From: Anisakis pegreffii
Lineage: Eukaryota > Nematoda > Chromadorea > Rhabditida > Anisakidae
Direction of reading: 5' to 3'
NCBI GenBank assembly: GCA_035041965.1
Contig: JAPYMA010003059.1
Coordinates: 1-64,000 of the forward strand
DNA length: 64,000 nucleotides
The notes beneath the pieces are model-generated. The model was not told where the DNA came from and did not search any database. It saw only the letters and a list, made by a program, of their open reading frames with translations. This document shows, piece after piece, positions 38,101-49,970 of the stretch (positions within the stretch are counted from its first letter, which is position 1; each line of letters opens with the position of its first letter). The position numbers and the translations under genes are program-made.

Positions 38101-40388
38101 TGAATGAAACCCTCATGAAGGCAAAAGCTAATCGAATTGCTTTGATGAATGCGCAACATAAAGGAAAACGATTTATGTAAGGAACGAAATCGAATGAAAT
38201 GAATAAGTTCTGAAAGGTTTACAAGAATAAAATCTAATGCGATGCAACGATGCCAAAAGAGATCGAGTGAAGATTTGTCACAGGATGATAAGTGCAACTT
38301 CAAGATGCAGCTTTGAGTAAAAGAAAGTAAAAGAGCACAAACCGAATGAGGATCGTTTTGATTAACCATTGCGATGCCATCAACACCATAGCGACGCTTA
38401 TAGAACGATGGATCTCGCCAATAGGGTTCATATAATTTAGTGGGTTTAGAAATACTTGTTGAATTAATGAGTATTTTATCGTTGATTAATTCACAATTAA
38501 GTGCTTCATCAACCTTTGAATATGCTTCGTTGATACTTGTCAATTGTGAAGAATGATCCTGCGAAATACGATCCAAATCTGATACCAGATCCGAGAAGTT
38601 TCTGGCTACCTTAAATTTATCATTATTGAACAACAAGGTGGTCTTTTTACTAAGGTGAATCAAGTTTGCGGTATTTAACAGTCCTTCAGTGAGGGTGTGG
38701 AAGGGAGAATTTTACTCTGCTTGAAGAAGTTCGTTCAAGAACCCTGAAGCCTGCTTTCATAGCTTTTCCTCAAATTTTTAATCTCATAAAAAAAAACAAG
38801 CTTTGGCTAACTTCCTATTGTTAAGGCAGGTCCTGTTAAGATATAGATTGAAAAGCAAATTCTTGAGTGTTCATTTGATAAGAATTTCGAATTCACTTGT
38901 TTCCGGTTTCGTCCTTTTCTTCCGGTCTGGAGAACCTGTTGGGGTATCGTTCTAATTCCTATCTGACACTTTCTCTCAATCAAACGCAGTAGTAAGACCA
39001 ACGAAACGTTATGTTTCAAACTCTTCTTCTTTTGCTACTTTGAACTCATTCTGTTAGCGTCAGCTGTCACTTTTGTTCTCCAAGACCTCAGCTGTTATCT
39101 TCCTGATGAACCCCATCCGCACTGTTCATGTTTTAAAACAGTACCCTATAGGCAAACGAACACTTAAAAAATTGTTGACAACTGTGAAATTCATAAAATT
39201 TTATAGCTGTTAACAAAAAGGAGTTGCGTAGGTTTTAATCAGTGGGAAACAGGATGAGGAGTCAGTCACATGGGAATATCTGAGTGTGGTCGTTGGTCAC
39301 ATGAGACGCTTTACAGAACTGTAGATGCTTCTTTTCCTAACTGAGTGCATGGTAATAGAGAAACATCACTGCCTTTCAGCCGACAATACTCATCAGCCGA
39401 AGGGGTTCCAATATGCTAATCTTAAAAGCAGCCTTGAGCAACCATGAATTCATCTCAAGCTTACTATTGTTTGAAGTGGAATCACTTGCAAACTTCAAAC
39501 AAGGATTTCTTCCTTTCCGACTCTCCTAATCATCAATCAACTAATCTTTGTTTTGTCCAATAATAAGCAACAGTAGAAGAGTTAAGCTAAAGTGAATGCG
39601 AAATTTTCACCTTTGATGGTACGATGAATGTGTAAATAACAGACGAATCCTATACACAATGAATGCCTGCAGTAGATTTCAGAACAAAACGCGTAATGAT
39701 CAAAAAATGTCTTAGAAATGAGTCCCACTTAGATGAAACAAAAATTTTGAACGCATTTTTACAAAGACCTTAAGAGGAACGGAGTGAAGACGATCTCAGA
39801 AGACAGTAATGAGCACTGAGAATTAACTGCAGAATATCACTTCAAAACTCATAGAATAATTTTTGACTTTGCGAAATGTAATATAACCATAGCTTCTATC
39901 GATTTTCTTACGTCAAAATCAGTTTCAAATGACGAATTGATTTGTCGCGATTTAAGCAAATGTAAAGAAGTGGTATTTAAAAGTGATAAGTGAATGATCA
40001 TTAACATCTGAAGCCATCAAAAGGAAATTCAAATCAGAAAACATTAGGCTATTCGTTAAAAATACGAAAATGCGTTGTCCAAAAAGTGGATTACTAAACG
40101 AGTGCAAGAATATTATGTTAACAATTTTGAAACATGTATTATCCGAGAGAAACATGACGATATTGAATGAATGTAATGAAAATGAACAAGAACCTGCGAA
40201 AGCGGTGATGAAGGGCATTGTAAGAGTGGCTTCGGAGGTAGTGGTGGTGGTGGAGGTCGCTGAGGTCGTGGTGAATAAAACGAAGGTAGCTGCTCAGTGG
40301 AACGCTCAAGCTGCTCGAAAAGAGCTTTATTATGCGAGAATCGAGATCGTGAATCAGCACACAGATCTGCTGATGCAGTGGTACTCAT
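32144..40388 (-). CDS. nab-1: Neurabin / spinophilin-type scaffold (PDZ and SAM)
   Basis: Thirteen exons join in frame to 739 aa: 40388-40194, 38609-38343, 37199-36960, 36748-36599, 36451-36248, 35696-35505, 35361-35210, 34987-34850, 34526-34379, 34149-33933, 33328-33288, 32651-32511, 32278-32144. The N-terminus has a [17 protein letters not shown] segment and a polyproline run. The PP1-docking motif KVSF lies at 225-228. The family signature [10 protein letters not shown] follows, then a PDZ domain (about 266-352) and coiled coils (about 417-562). A serine-rich linker (about 563-648) and a C-terminal SAM domain (about 649-700, [18 protein letters not shown]) complete it. Neurabins bind actin and target protein phosphatase 1 at synapses; in C. 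elegans NAB-1 acts in presynaptic assembly and polarity. Exon 1/2 boundaries are the least certain: exon 2 could start up to 50 bp earlier, and an in-frame ATG at 40442 could extend the N-terminus. Confidence 0.92.
35075..35121. repeat. (TA)n microsatellite in neurabin intron 7
   Basis: TA run between neurabin exons 7 and 8 on the minus strand. Confidence 0.95.
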
Positions 40389-41780
40389 TTGCTTGCTATT
40401 ATTATATAAGAACACTTGAACGTTCCTTATCCACAATCGCACTCAGATTTGTTTCGTATCGTCTAGATGAACGTTGTGAATGCAGCAGTCATCTAGTACG
40501 AAGGAATGCACTGACCACAGTGAACTGATTCGATTCGTTTCGAACTGAATGCTGCGATCAGATGAAGACGACTCCTATGGGTGCGACCTGATGACCAATT
40601 TTAGAACGTTAATGTCAAAGATGAATGTGGTGAATAGAGATATATTAGAACGAGATGAGATGGGATGAAATGCGACGGGACGAACGAATGTAATTAATGA
40701 AAGGTAAATTGATGAAACTGATCGAATTAACTAACTCACTAAAGCAATAGTTGTTGTTGACTGCTGAATGATATTACTGAACTGTTACAAAATCGTATAA
40801 TTTACTAAACGATATTGTTGCATGAATATTCGATAAATAATCAATGTTGCATTCACAATCGTCGTATATACAACACATCACATCAGCAACCCAATCAAAT
40901 CACCTATAAACATCGTTCAGTGCGTACCTTCCACCTCTATCAATGCATTATTTCTCCGACATTTCTCATGCATCATACGAATATCCTCACATCATATAGT
41001 TACTAAGATTATATTTAAGATGATAAATACGTATTATTATGTATGTTATTCATAACGCATCTATATAAATATTCTCAGAATTCGCGTAATCACAATTTAT
41101 GTTGTAACAAAACTAACGATCAACAAACACGATCGTTGATCTAATGCACAATAATATTAAGTATAATATCCGTTTGTTATAGTTCCATCATCATCAAATG
41201 ATAATCTTTTGCATTTTTACAACACTTTTGGAAACGAAGATGCGGATTCATATATGGATAATATTGCTTTTAACATAGCCGCACTCCTCAAGCCGTATGA
41301 ATTCCCTTTCCGTTCAATGATCTATTATTCGTAGGCAGTATTTATTATGACACGGAAATGTTGATCCAATGCTCAAAAAAGTCGTTAAAAATTCATCGGC
41401 AATATTAAAGAAAACACATTTTTGTGATAAAACAAGAATTCTGAAAACACTATTGAAGAATGACGAAAGATATAAATGCAAAAAATTAGTCAACTGTCAA
41501 GCTTATCCATTCCTCGCTTCTCAAATTTCTCTTTATTCCACCTGTGAGAGCCGCTGATATAAGAAACAGAATATATTTAATATATGATGAAGATTATATG
41601 AATATTGGTTCGAATTCACATAATTCTATAACTTACACTTATTTTAGTGCCTATACCATTGTGCTAAACTTCAGGAGCACACGCAAGGGATGGGGCAGGG
41701 GGGAGGTTAGCAATACTCGACTGTCACGGTCACCTTTTCCTCGAAATTCGTTTTCTTTATAAGCTCACTAAATCTACAGC
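40389..41780. other. Upstream region of neurabin, no gene seen
   Basis: AT-rich sequence upstream of the neurabin start. The plus-strand frame through 40070-40528 overlaps neurabin exon 1 antisense and is a shadow. No conserved exon or repeat was recognised. The neurabin promoter is expected here. Confidence 0.55.
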
Positions 41781-42007
41781 TATGAGCATTTTATATGTGT
41801 GGATCTACCAGCGGTGTGTGTCTTACAGTTTAAGTTATATTGCGATTATGGAATGGGCTGACGATCACTTTCCTACGTTAGAAGAGGTGGAAAAGCAAAT
41901 GAAGAATTTACTGGGAACAGAAGTCATCAGTTGATGTGACTCTTAATTTGAGTGATAAAGAATTTGAAAAACTGGTAGATAAAGGAGAAGATCAGTGGTC
42001 TTATCAA

Positions 42008-42009
<2 letters not shown>

Positions 42010-42087
<78 letters not shown>
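42010..42087. repeat. (TA)n microsatellite
   Basis: TA run inside the interrupted-frame block, separating the thioredoxin-like fragment from the cysteine-containing fragment. Confidence 0.95.
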
Positions 42088-42089
<2 letters not shown>

Positions 42090-42810
42090 CAAATAATGTC
42101 ACAGCGATTTTTGAAGAGAACTATATGGATCAAGAGAGACCGATATGGAGCGATGAGAAATTGCTGCGTTCCTGAGTTCTACACAGATTTTTGGCATTTC
42201 AATGAAATTTCAAAATTCTACATAAATGTCGATATAAACATTATTTTCAGGAATTCAGCTGCTAATCGTTCAACTGTTCATACTGTCAAACGTACAAAGG
42301 AGAACATTGTAAAATTTGCAAAATTGTCGCAGTTGTGTTTGATATCGAAAATGAGACGCATATATCCTTAAATGTTTTGGTGAGAACACCTGTGAATACT
42401 GAAAGGAAGCTGAAGAAGACTTGTGGATCCATGAAGGTATAAAGAGGCTATTTAAAGAACTGCTGTTTTCCTAGTAATTCCACAAAAAGAGCAGAGAATG
42501 TTGTCGAAAAAAACTGATACGAAAAAAAAACTTAATCCGAATAAAATCAGAAAATTAAATCCTATAAACGAAATTGCCATTTTCGTAAGAAAGAGAGGTT
42601 ACCACTGCGAAACCACACGGATACTGGGCCTTTTCAAGTTGATGGAAAAAAAAAGAATCTAAAACGCTGGGCAAATTTAGAGCTCGACTGAAATTCCGTG
42701 TTGAGGCAAGAGAAAAGTTTTTCAAACAATACTTGCAATCGGCTAATAAAAATACGACTTATCTAGGTCCAAGAATACAGAAGGAGATCAAGTGCAAAGA
42801 AATTTTGTTA

Positions 42811-42842
42811 TCAGAGGTTATCAGTTGACCGATAACCTCTGA
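42811..42842. repeat. Perfect 12-bp hairpin
   Basis: TCAGAGGTTATC and its exact reverse complement are separated by AGTTGACC. It lies on the stop codon of the last frame of the interrupted block. It could be an element end or an RNA stem. Confidence 0.75.
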
Positions 42843-42969
42843 CATCAATGAGTATTCAACAGTGTTGCTCATGAGACAGCGCACATTTCACGGACTGAAC
42901 ACTTCTCAAGGTGTGTAGATCAAATCTTTTAGCTCACATTCTTCGTTGAAACTTAACTGGCCCAGAGAC

Positions 42970-43272
42970 TCATTCAGTCTCTTCCGAACGTCGGCCTTCA
43001 TATGAACAATATGAGATCCGACCGAGCTGATAATAACACGGCTGTGCAGCAAAAATAAATGACTTATGTGCATCATTCGTTGAATTTGTCTCATGCTTTG
43101 TGACATTATCTTCAATCGTAAATTTCTTCAAAGCGAGAATCTGGTTCAGAAAGTAATACTGCGAAAACAGAAACTGAATCAAAAAGGAAGCAGCGATGCA
43201 CAATAAGGTGGGTCGAAAACTCGGAGCCGCTTTCTCTTTTTGCTGAATTCTATGGTGTTCACAAAAATGCAT
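42970..43272 (-). other. Open frame with a possible signal anchor, uncertain gene
   Basis: A minus-strand ATG frame of 100 codons has a polar start, a hydrophobic stretch (about residues 24-44, including LLCIAASFLIQFLFSQYYFL) and a polar region with N-x-S/T sites. This is how a type II membrane protein begins. An overlapping frame continues protein-like to 42906. No downstream exon could be identified, so this is a candidate first exon at best. Confidence 0.22.
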
Positions 43273-46200
43273 TTATGAAAACTCCACAATTCATAGATAG
43301 CAAAATATCGAGCAAGGTTTTTGCATTCACACCAGCTTTTCGAACATGTACATCGTTAGCCGAGTATTTCCACTATCTCATGGATTAGCTACATGTCTAC
43401 AGTCCAAACAATGCCGTCTGAAAAAAAAACATTTATCCAGACAAATGAAACTCTTCCCGCGATCATTTATCGCCAAATTCCAAGAAGTGCAAAAAAAACA
43501 AAAATTTCAAGCTTGTCAGTAACACTGAATATCCCTCCCGAAAATTTTTTCTGCATACATGTGATTTTTGATCAAAGCAAGAATATTATACGATTGAACC
43601 AAGCTAAATCAATAATCAAATAAGACCTTTAAAAGTAGGCAAAAATTGAGCGAAATTGGACAAGAAAAGCAGTGTGATCAAACTGACTGTAATTCTTAAC
43701 AATAAATTTGAGAATAATTGGTGAAATATTATTTAGTCAGTGTTTATCAAATATATTCTCGAATCAGTGCATATTTACGGAGTATTATGCACATATTTAA
43801 AGCAATACTAAAGCACAGAATTTAGAGGCTGCGATAACCATTCCAATAAAATTGATATAATCATCACAAATGCTCGTATTATATTGTTTTGTTGGTCAAT
43901 AAATGCATTATCAAAAATTAATTCTATGAATAAATGTGACCACGTAAGCGTGTCCAGTTGTAGACCACAGTTTACCGATGACAAAAGTTCATGCTTAATA
44001 AATACTCTTTTAAAATGAACTTCGAAAATAATCGAACTTGATTGAAAGCGTTATGAAAAAATGAGAAACACATTTTATAATTTTCGAAAGATAATCTAAT
44101 GGTAATAGTGCGCAATGTAAATGCTCAATTTTAAAGAATTACAAAAAAATTGGAGTGAAACAATTTAAGGTCTTTTTTTTTTTGAAAATATGGATTGCAA
44201 TTCAATCGAGAAATGGATTGAAACAAAGAGACCATAAGGAACGAAGAAGAGTGTTGTGGTTTGCTGAAATGACATTTACTTGCAATACAGCAAATTGAAT
44301 GAATTTTAATTTTGATATTCACTAAGGAAAAAATGAACTTTATTCATTTGTAAGATTGAAAAACACCTTTGAAAATGACATTCTCAAACAATAAATATTC
44401 CTCCGATAGCAAAAAAAGAAAGCAACAAAATAAATAAATTTATATGATTACACTCGAAAAACTGAAACTCTTCGTTTGCAAATACGTGAATTGATTAATT
44501 TTGAAGTGAACCTTTCCCAGTGAATGTTTTCTTAATTACTAGCAAAAAAAATGAACAAGAAGAAAAGTGCAGACGTAAGATGAATACTGAGGGATGTATT
44601 TCACATTAAAATGGTACGATGTTTCAAAAGTGAATTCATTTTAATTGAACGATTTCTTTCAAAAATTGTTCAAATGATTACTCACTTTATCGTTGTTTCT
44701 TGTCACTTCCCATGAATAAATAAAATGGTTTGGACTTAGCAAGGAATCTTCAAATTCCGCTTTATACAAACGAATTTGTTTCTTATTCGAAATCAATATC
44801 AAATAGAAACATGATTAATAAAGCGAACTGTTGATGACTACTTTCAAATAAATTTTATACTCGAGAATTTTCAATTTTCATTCTCTTCAATTGGGAAATT
44901 TTATTACCATATGCCAAAGGCTTTTGGTGAATGTGTTAGTGATGATGATTTGTACGTGAATTTGGCTCGATATCAACCGATATGAAATCGATTCTTGATA
45001 TGGTTTGTTCGAACACAACCTCTTATCTACTATAGTTGACTAGTCACTGTCGAATTCATATCATTTTTCTCAGCGATATGAAAAGTTCAGGGTGCTGATT
45101 TGTTTTCGAATGTAAATTTATGATCAAGAATGTAAGCGTCGAAGTAAAATTCAAGCGCTGAAGTGTTTGGCAGAGAGTATTTGCTAAATGCTAGCCTCCT
45201 CTTCAAACCTTTTTTTCGAAGGGGTAAGAAGTTTTGGTTACGCTGGTAAAAAGAAACCAAAGACTGCCCTCAAGTCATCCATTTCGCTTTCTCTATCTTT
45301 GCTTTCAGGGCAACTGAAAAAAATAATGAACAGTCATTCTGAAATTAAAAATGATACGATTGATGAAACCAAAATTATTCCCCTGACTGGGAATACTTTT
45401 TAAGCAAGAAGGAGAAGAGAACTCTTACATGCTCTACAATGGAGTAATGTTCATTTTTAAAATTCAATTAAAAACTAAAATCTTCCACCTCAAAATGAAT
45501 TGAACCAAAAATATCATGCTTATATTATCGGTTATATTCATAGCTTTGCTTCTGATTCAAATTCAGCTTCAACGATACCAAATAATGTATAGGTAAGGAA
45601 AATTGTTGATGATGTTTGAAATACTGAAAGAATTAATTTTCGAAATGTTCCAAAAATTCTCCTTCGAAAATAATATTGCTAAACGACCAGGGTCCATTTA
45701 CCGTTGGCCGTTTGCAATGCTCATTTAAAAAAACAACAAGCGTGATTCAATTCAATTAATTGCATCAACAAAAACCAGAAAACAACCTTTATGCGTCTCG
45801 GAGGCGACTGTTTTCTTTCAATTAATTTTCTTTTTTTTTCCAAATCCGATTTCATACTACATCAAGAAATAAAATATGCATTTTCGAATCGAACCACAAT
45901 AGGTGAAATGCTCATTGTCAGCAAATTACCCTCGAATATATGCTAACAACGAAGGGAAAATGTGGTATTTTAGTCATTCGAAATGAACGGTTTATCGCAA
46001 ATGAAATATTGCCTAAAACTAAGAAGAATACTAGTTTAATTGGATTTTTACAGGCAATGATCACTTGGTAAAATGATGAGCAAGAAGCAAAAAAGAAACA
46101 AAAACGCATAGTAGCTAGATAAAATAGACGTTGATAATTGATAATCAAACCGAAAAGAATACTAAACGAGAGTTGAATAGTTGAAATGTGTTTTCCACTT

Positions 46201-49200
46201 GCAAATAACCTTGGCCCATGTCAAGAAATAATCATTCATGCATTCATTGATTCATGCTGATTACATAATAATACATGAACTTATTGAATATTAAGGAGGA
46301 CTTTTTTGGAATAAGCAATTTAACAATAAGGCAGATAATGCTGCCACTAATCCTCGACTGCACAATCTCATTGCGCATTCGAAAATTTTGGAAATGTTCA
46401 TTCAAGAAAAACAAAGAAGAACTTTGATAATTGTCAAATATAGAAATATCACTAGAGCCTCTTCAATCAAATTTTTGGTGATCAGTGCAAATTTTTAAGA
46501 TAATTACACATGACCCACAAAATTCATAAGGATTTTTCATTCAAAATCAATGAAAACAATTCCAATGATCACAAACCAATTTTTAATCATAAAACCTGAT
46601 TCAAGAAAATTATCAGATTATTTTGGAAATCGAATCTGTGGCAAGAACGGAGCTTTCTGGGGTTGTTTCTGCTCTTAGCTGATTTGACCTGAGTATAGTT
46701 TTGCGCTATCGTTACATGTTTGTATTGTTGTTGTGTTCTTAACGTGCAAAGAAAAGACGAGGGGTGGAAGGAATTGAGTGATGGACTAGTTGTAACTTCG
46801 TTCAAGGTAGGAAACCACCCATTCAATCGCTATAAATGTTTAAAATGTTTCAAGAAATTCATGAAAGAAACAAGTTAAGAAAAGGAATAATGACAAAATA
46901 AGTGGGAAGGCAGTCGACTGAAAATCAAATATAAGTAGGCACTGTCATAGTAAATGGATAGAGAGTCATAAACATGGATAATGATCAATCAAAATTGTTT
47001 CCAGAATATTGTTGAGTAAGATGTCATCAACAATGAAGACAACATTTTCAGTCAAAGAAAAATCGTTAACGAATGGGATGCTCTATGATCATTAAATCTA
47101 ACATGTTATGTAATACATGAATAATAATCGAAAATGCGATAAAACGAAGCTAAATCAATAGAAAAACTGTGTGCCTGCATTCACTAAAACGGCGAAGTGC
47201 TTATTACATCTCAGGCTATGTTTGTCTTTCGTACCCGTCAACACTTTACAAAAACACAACATGAAATATATGTTGCGTAAAGGAATATGACAAATAAACT
47301 TCGCGATCTGTTCCATTCAACAAGAATTCAACTCTTCTTAATCATGACAAGATATGATTTGGTGCATGTGAATGAATGACAAAAGAATTTAAGAAACCAT
47401 GTTGATATTAATGGAAAGCAGTTGACTGCATCAATGAGCATTTTTCGAGTCAGAACAACAGAATAATTCTGAACAATAAAATTCATAAACCACTTTCGTT
47501 GTATGATGACTAAGAATAAAATGAACAATTTTTTTTTCACAGACTTTTTAAGGTGATATCATCATCATCTAAAAAATTGAAAGATTGTATCGAGTATCAA
47601 TCAAACAAACGAATTGACAAATCATATCCGTTCCTCAAAGAATACTTTTCAAATCGAAGCAACAGCAAAATGCGAACATCACACTATGCATTAACCTGAT
47701 AAAGACGTAAACTTTGGCATTTGTGAGTGATTGAGGTAAAAATGAAATATTTTGAAAAAAAGCTTCGTTTGCTAAAATGAACGCCTCAGCTTGATTACTG
47801 AAATATTTCGTAATCCAAGAAATCGAATCTCACATTTTGTTCGAGAACGAGTAGAAAGTAAAAAGATGCAGCTGAATAAACTGTACGAGAGGAAGGAAGG
47901 ATTTGGGTACGTCGTCGAAGTGAACATACATCGTTCGCTGTTAATATTTCATTTACCTATTTCCCCCGTTCTCACATCAAGTTACATACAGTTGAGATAT
48001 GTATCAATTTTTTTTCGAATCATATCTTATTAATTTAGAACATTCCGGATTGCCTTCCATGACGTAAAGCCAATCATACTGATGACCAAAAATTCCTCGA
48101 AAAAGAATATCCACTCGGTCGATGTCCACAATTAACGATCGTTTTCATCGTCAGTAAATTTTGTAATTCTACACTAATCTTTTGCAACTTTTCATTCCAA
48201 ATACTCTGATTACGATATGAAAAATTAACATCTAAATCAATGTTTCTTATAGGGAAAGAAAACTGCTCATAGGTGGGAATTTGGGGATATCAGGGAGGAG
48301 AAGGAGCATTGTGGAGATTGGTAAATTATTGCGGACTGAATTTTTTATAATTCTGCTATGATTGCTCAACAATATTTTCAGGACACTTATTTGATTACAA
48401 ATAAGTGATTATTCATTTGATATCACCGACCAACTGTTGGCAGTAAATTTCATGAGTAATAATTCAGTTTCCTGATTTTTTTTGTGTTGCCATTAAAGTG
48501 TGAGAGGAGATGAATTACATTCACGCAGAATGCTGCAGAGGTGTGCAATGACGGTCTGCAGTACGATCAAAGGGGCAGCGGAGCGCAACAGCGTGAGAAG
48601 CACTGATCTACAGTGAAACTGCTGGAGAATAGAAATTCTCTTAAAACCGATAACTAACGCATTCGCACAATATAGCCTTGAAAACAACTCGCGTTATGCC
48701 ACAACGTAATTGGATTATGCGTTTGGTGCATAAAACTTTATGACAAAATAAACTCAAGTTTGATAGAAGATGTACTCAGAAACACATATCAATAAGTGAT
48801 ATAGTTTTGAAAGTGCTTACAAGAGGAAAACTAAAACGATGCAAGAGTTTAGCGTAAAATACGAGTAGGTGAGTATAAGATGAATGGTTGGTGAATGTTT
48901 TGGTAAAAATTTCAGTTAAATCATTGACGATGATGAATACGCATTACCATCGTTTTGAAATGGTAACAAAGACGAATCTTCGTCAAAAAATAGTTGTACA
49001 ACGGAAAACAGTTGAAGATGGATGAATCGATTCAGTCATTTGAAAGTCAGAAACACTTTTTTGAGTTTTAGTATTTAGTCAAAAATATGGTTCCATAGCC
49101 GGTTTGTTTGACTCCATTGTTTCTTTTTCAAATTTTGTTTGTTTGTATACAGAATTTTTCAGCATTGCAAATGCTTCTTGCGTTTTTGTTTAGCACAAAC

Positions 49201-49970
49201 ATGCTATGAATGAGCTTGAAAGATACACAAAATCCATATGAACAGGTTAAGTTTCAACGACTTGAGAACGCAGCACTTTGTGACAGATGAATTTATAAAT
49301 AACTACGAATGTTTATAAATAAATCTATATGTAAAAATAACAAAAGAAATTGCATTTGCGCGAAAAAAATGGAAATATTGAACGAATTGATTCACATTGC
49401 GCACAAACTTCAAATTAGTTCGTTCAGCATAATTATAAGAATCAGTAAATACGTGCATGTTTAGAAAACATCTCAAATCGAATTGTAAACAAATGAAAAA
49501 TTGATGCTGTATTTGGAATAGATTATGTCGTATGCAAAATTCAATACGCTAAACGCAGAAGTAGGTCTTATAGTGGTCGTATTGAATAGAATCGTCTTCT
49601 CAAAACGACGACTATTCGAATATACATACCTACCTACCATAAATATATAAATGAATGAATAAGTATATGTGTGCTGGTTGCGTTATAATGCTGTTGAAGA
49701 GAAGGAGAGAGGCTTGTTTCTTGCAATCTTTGTGCAGCGCATTAGTAGTGCTAATGCTCGCTGGCGTTCGTCGTCTGACAACAATCTCATCGCATCGATC
49801 GAAACAACAGTTAATATACACAAATCAGCGTTGTTTGCGGGCATTGTTTGTGGGCATCCTTTGGTTTCAGCTGTGCTGCGTGTTAATAAGTGAGACGACG
49901 ACAGACGTCTGATAAGATTATTCATTCGATTACATTTCGGTGACATTTCCTATAGATCATCACTTTTACA
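43273..49970. other. Gene-poor region upstream of tropomodulin
   Basis: About 6.7 kb of AT-rich sequence with only short frames lacking recognisable domains or paired splice sites. A perfect 10-bp-arm hairpin lies at 48384-48407 (CACTTATTTG and its complement). The tropomodulin promoter is expected near the right end; a possible trans-splice acceptor, TTCCTATAG, lies shortly before its ATG. Confidence 0.5.

Larger units (their letters stand above)
41781..42842 (+). pseudogene. Block of interrupted protein-like frames, unidentified
   Basis: Several adjacent plus-strand frames look protein-coding but cannot be joined into one clean gene. The first, 41781-41933, includes EWADDHFPTLEEVEKQMKN. 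A shifted frame at about 41930-42000 includes VTLNLSDKEFEKLVDKGEDQ, which resembles the start of a thioredoxin-like domain. After a TA tract, about 42260-42440 contains CSYCQTYKGEHCKICK and ends at a GTATAA donor-like site. About 42499-42693 and 42665-42830 give two lysine/arginine-rich frames that change register at a run of nine A's and end at a stop inside a hairpin. It may be a decayed gene, a real gene with exons I mis-joined, or one with sequence errors. Confidence 0.35.

Noticed and set aside
38007..38663. 218-codon minus-strand open frame as a single gene
   Set aside because: Only its first half is neurabin-like (exon 2). After the GTTTGT donor at 38342 it is intron read-through.
41930..42000. 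A protein disulfide isomerase or ERdj5-like gene
   Set aside because: The fragment resembles the start of a thioredoxin-like domain, but no CGHC-type active site follows in any frame that I could join.
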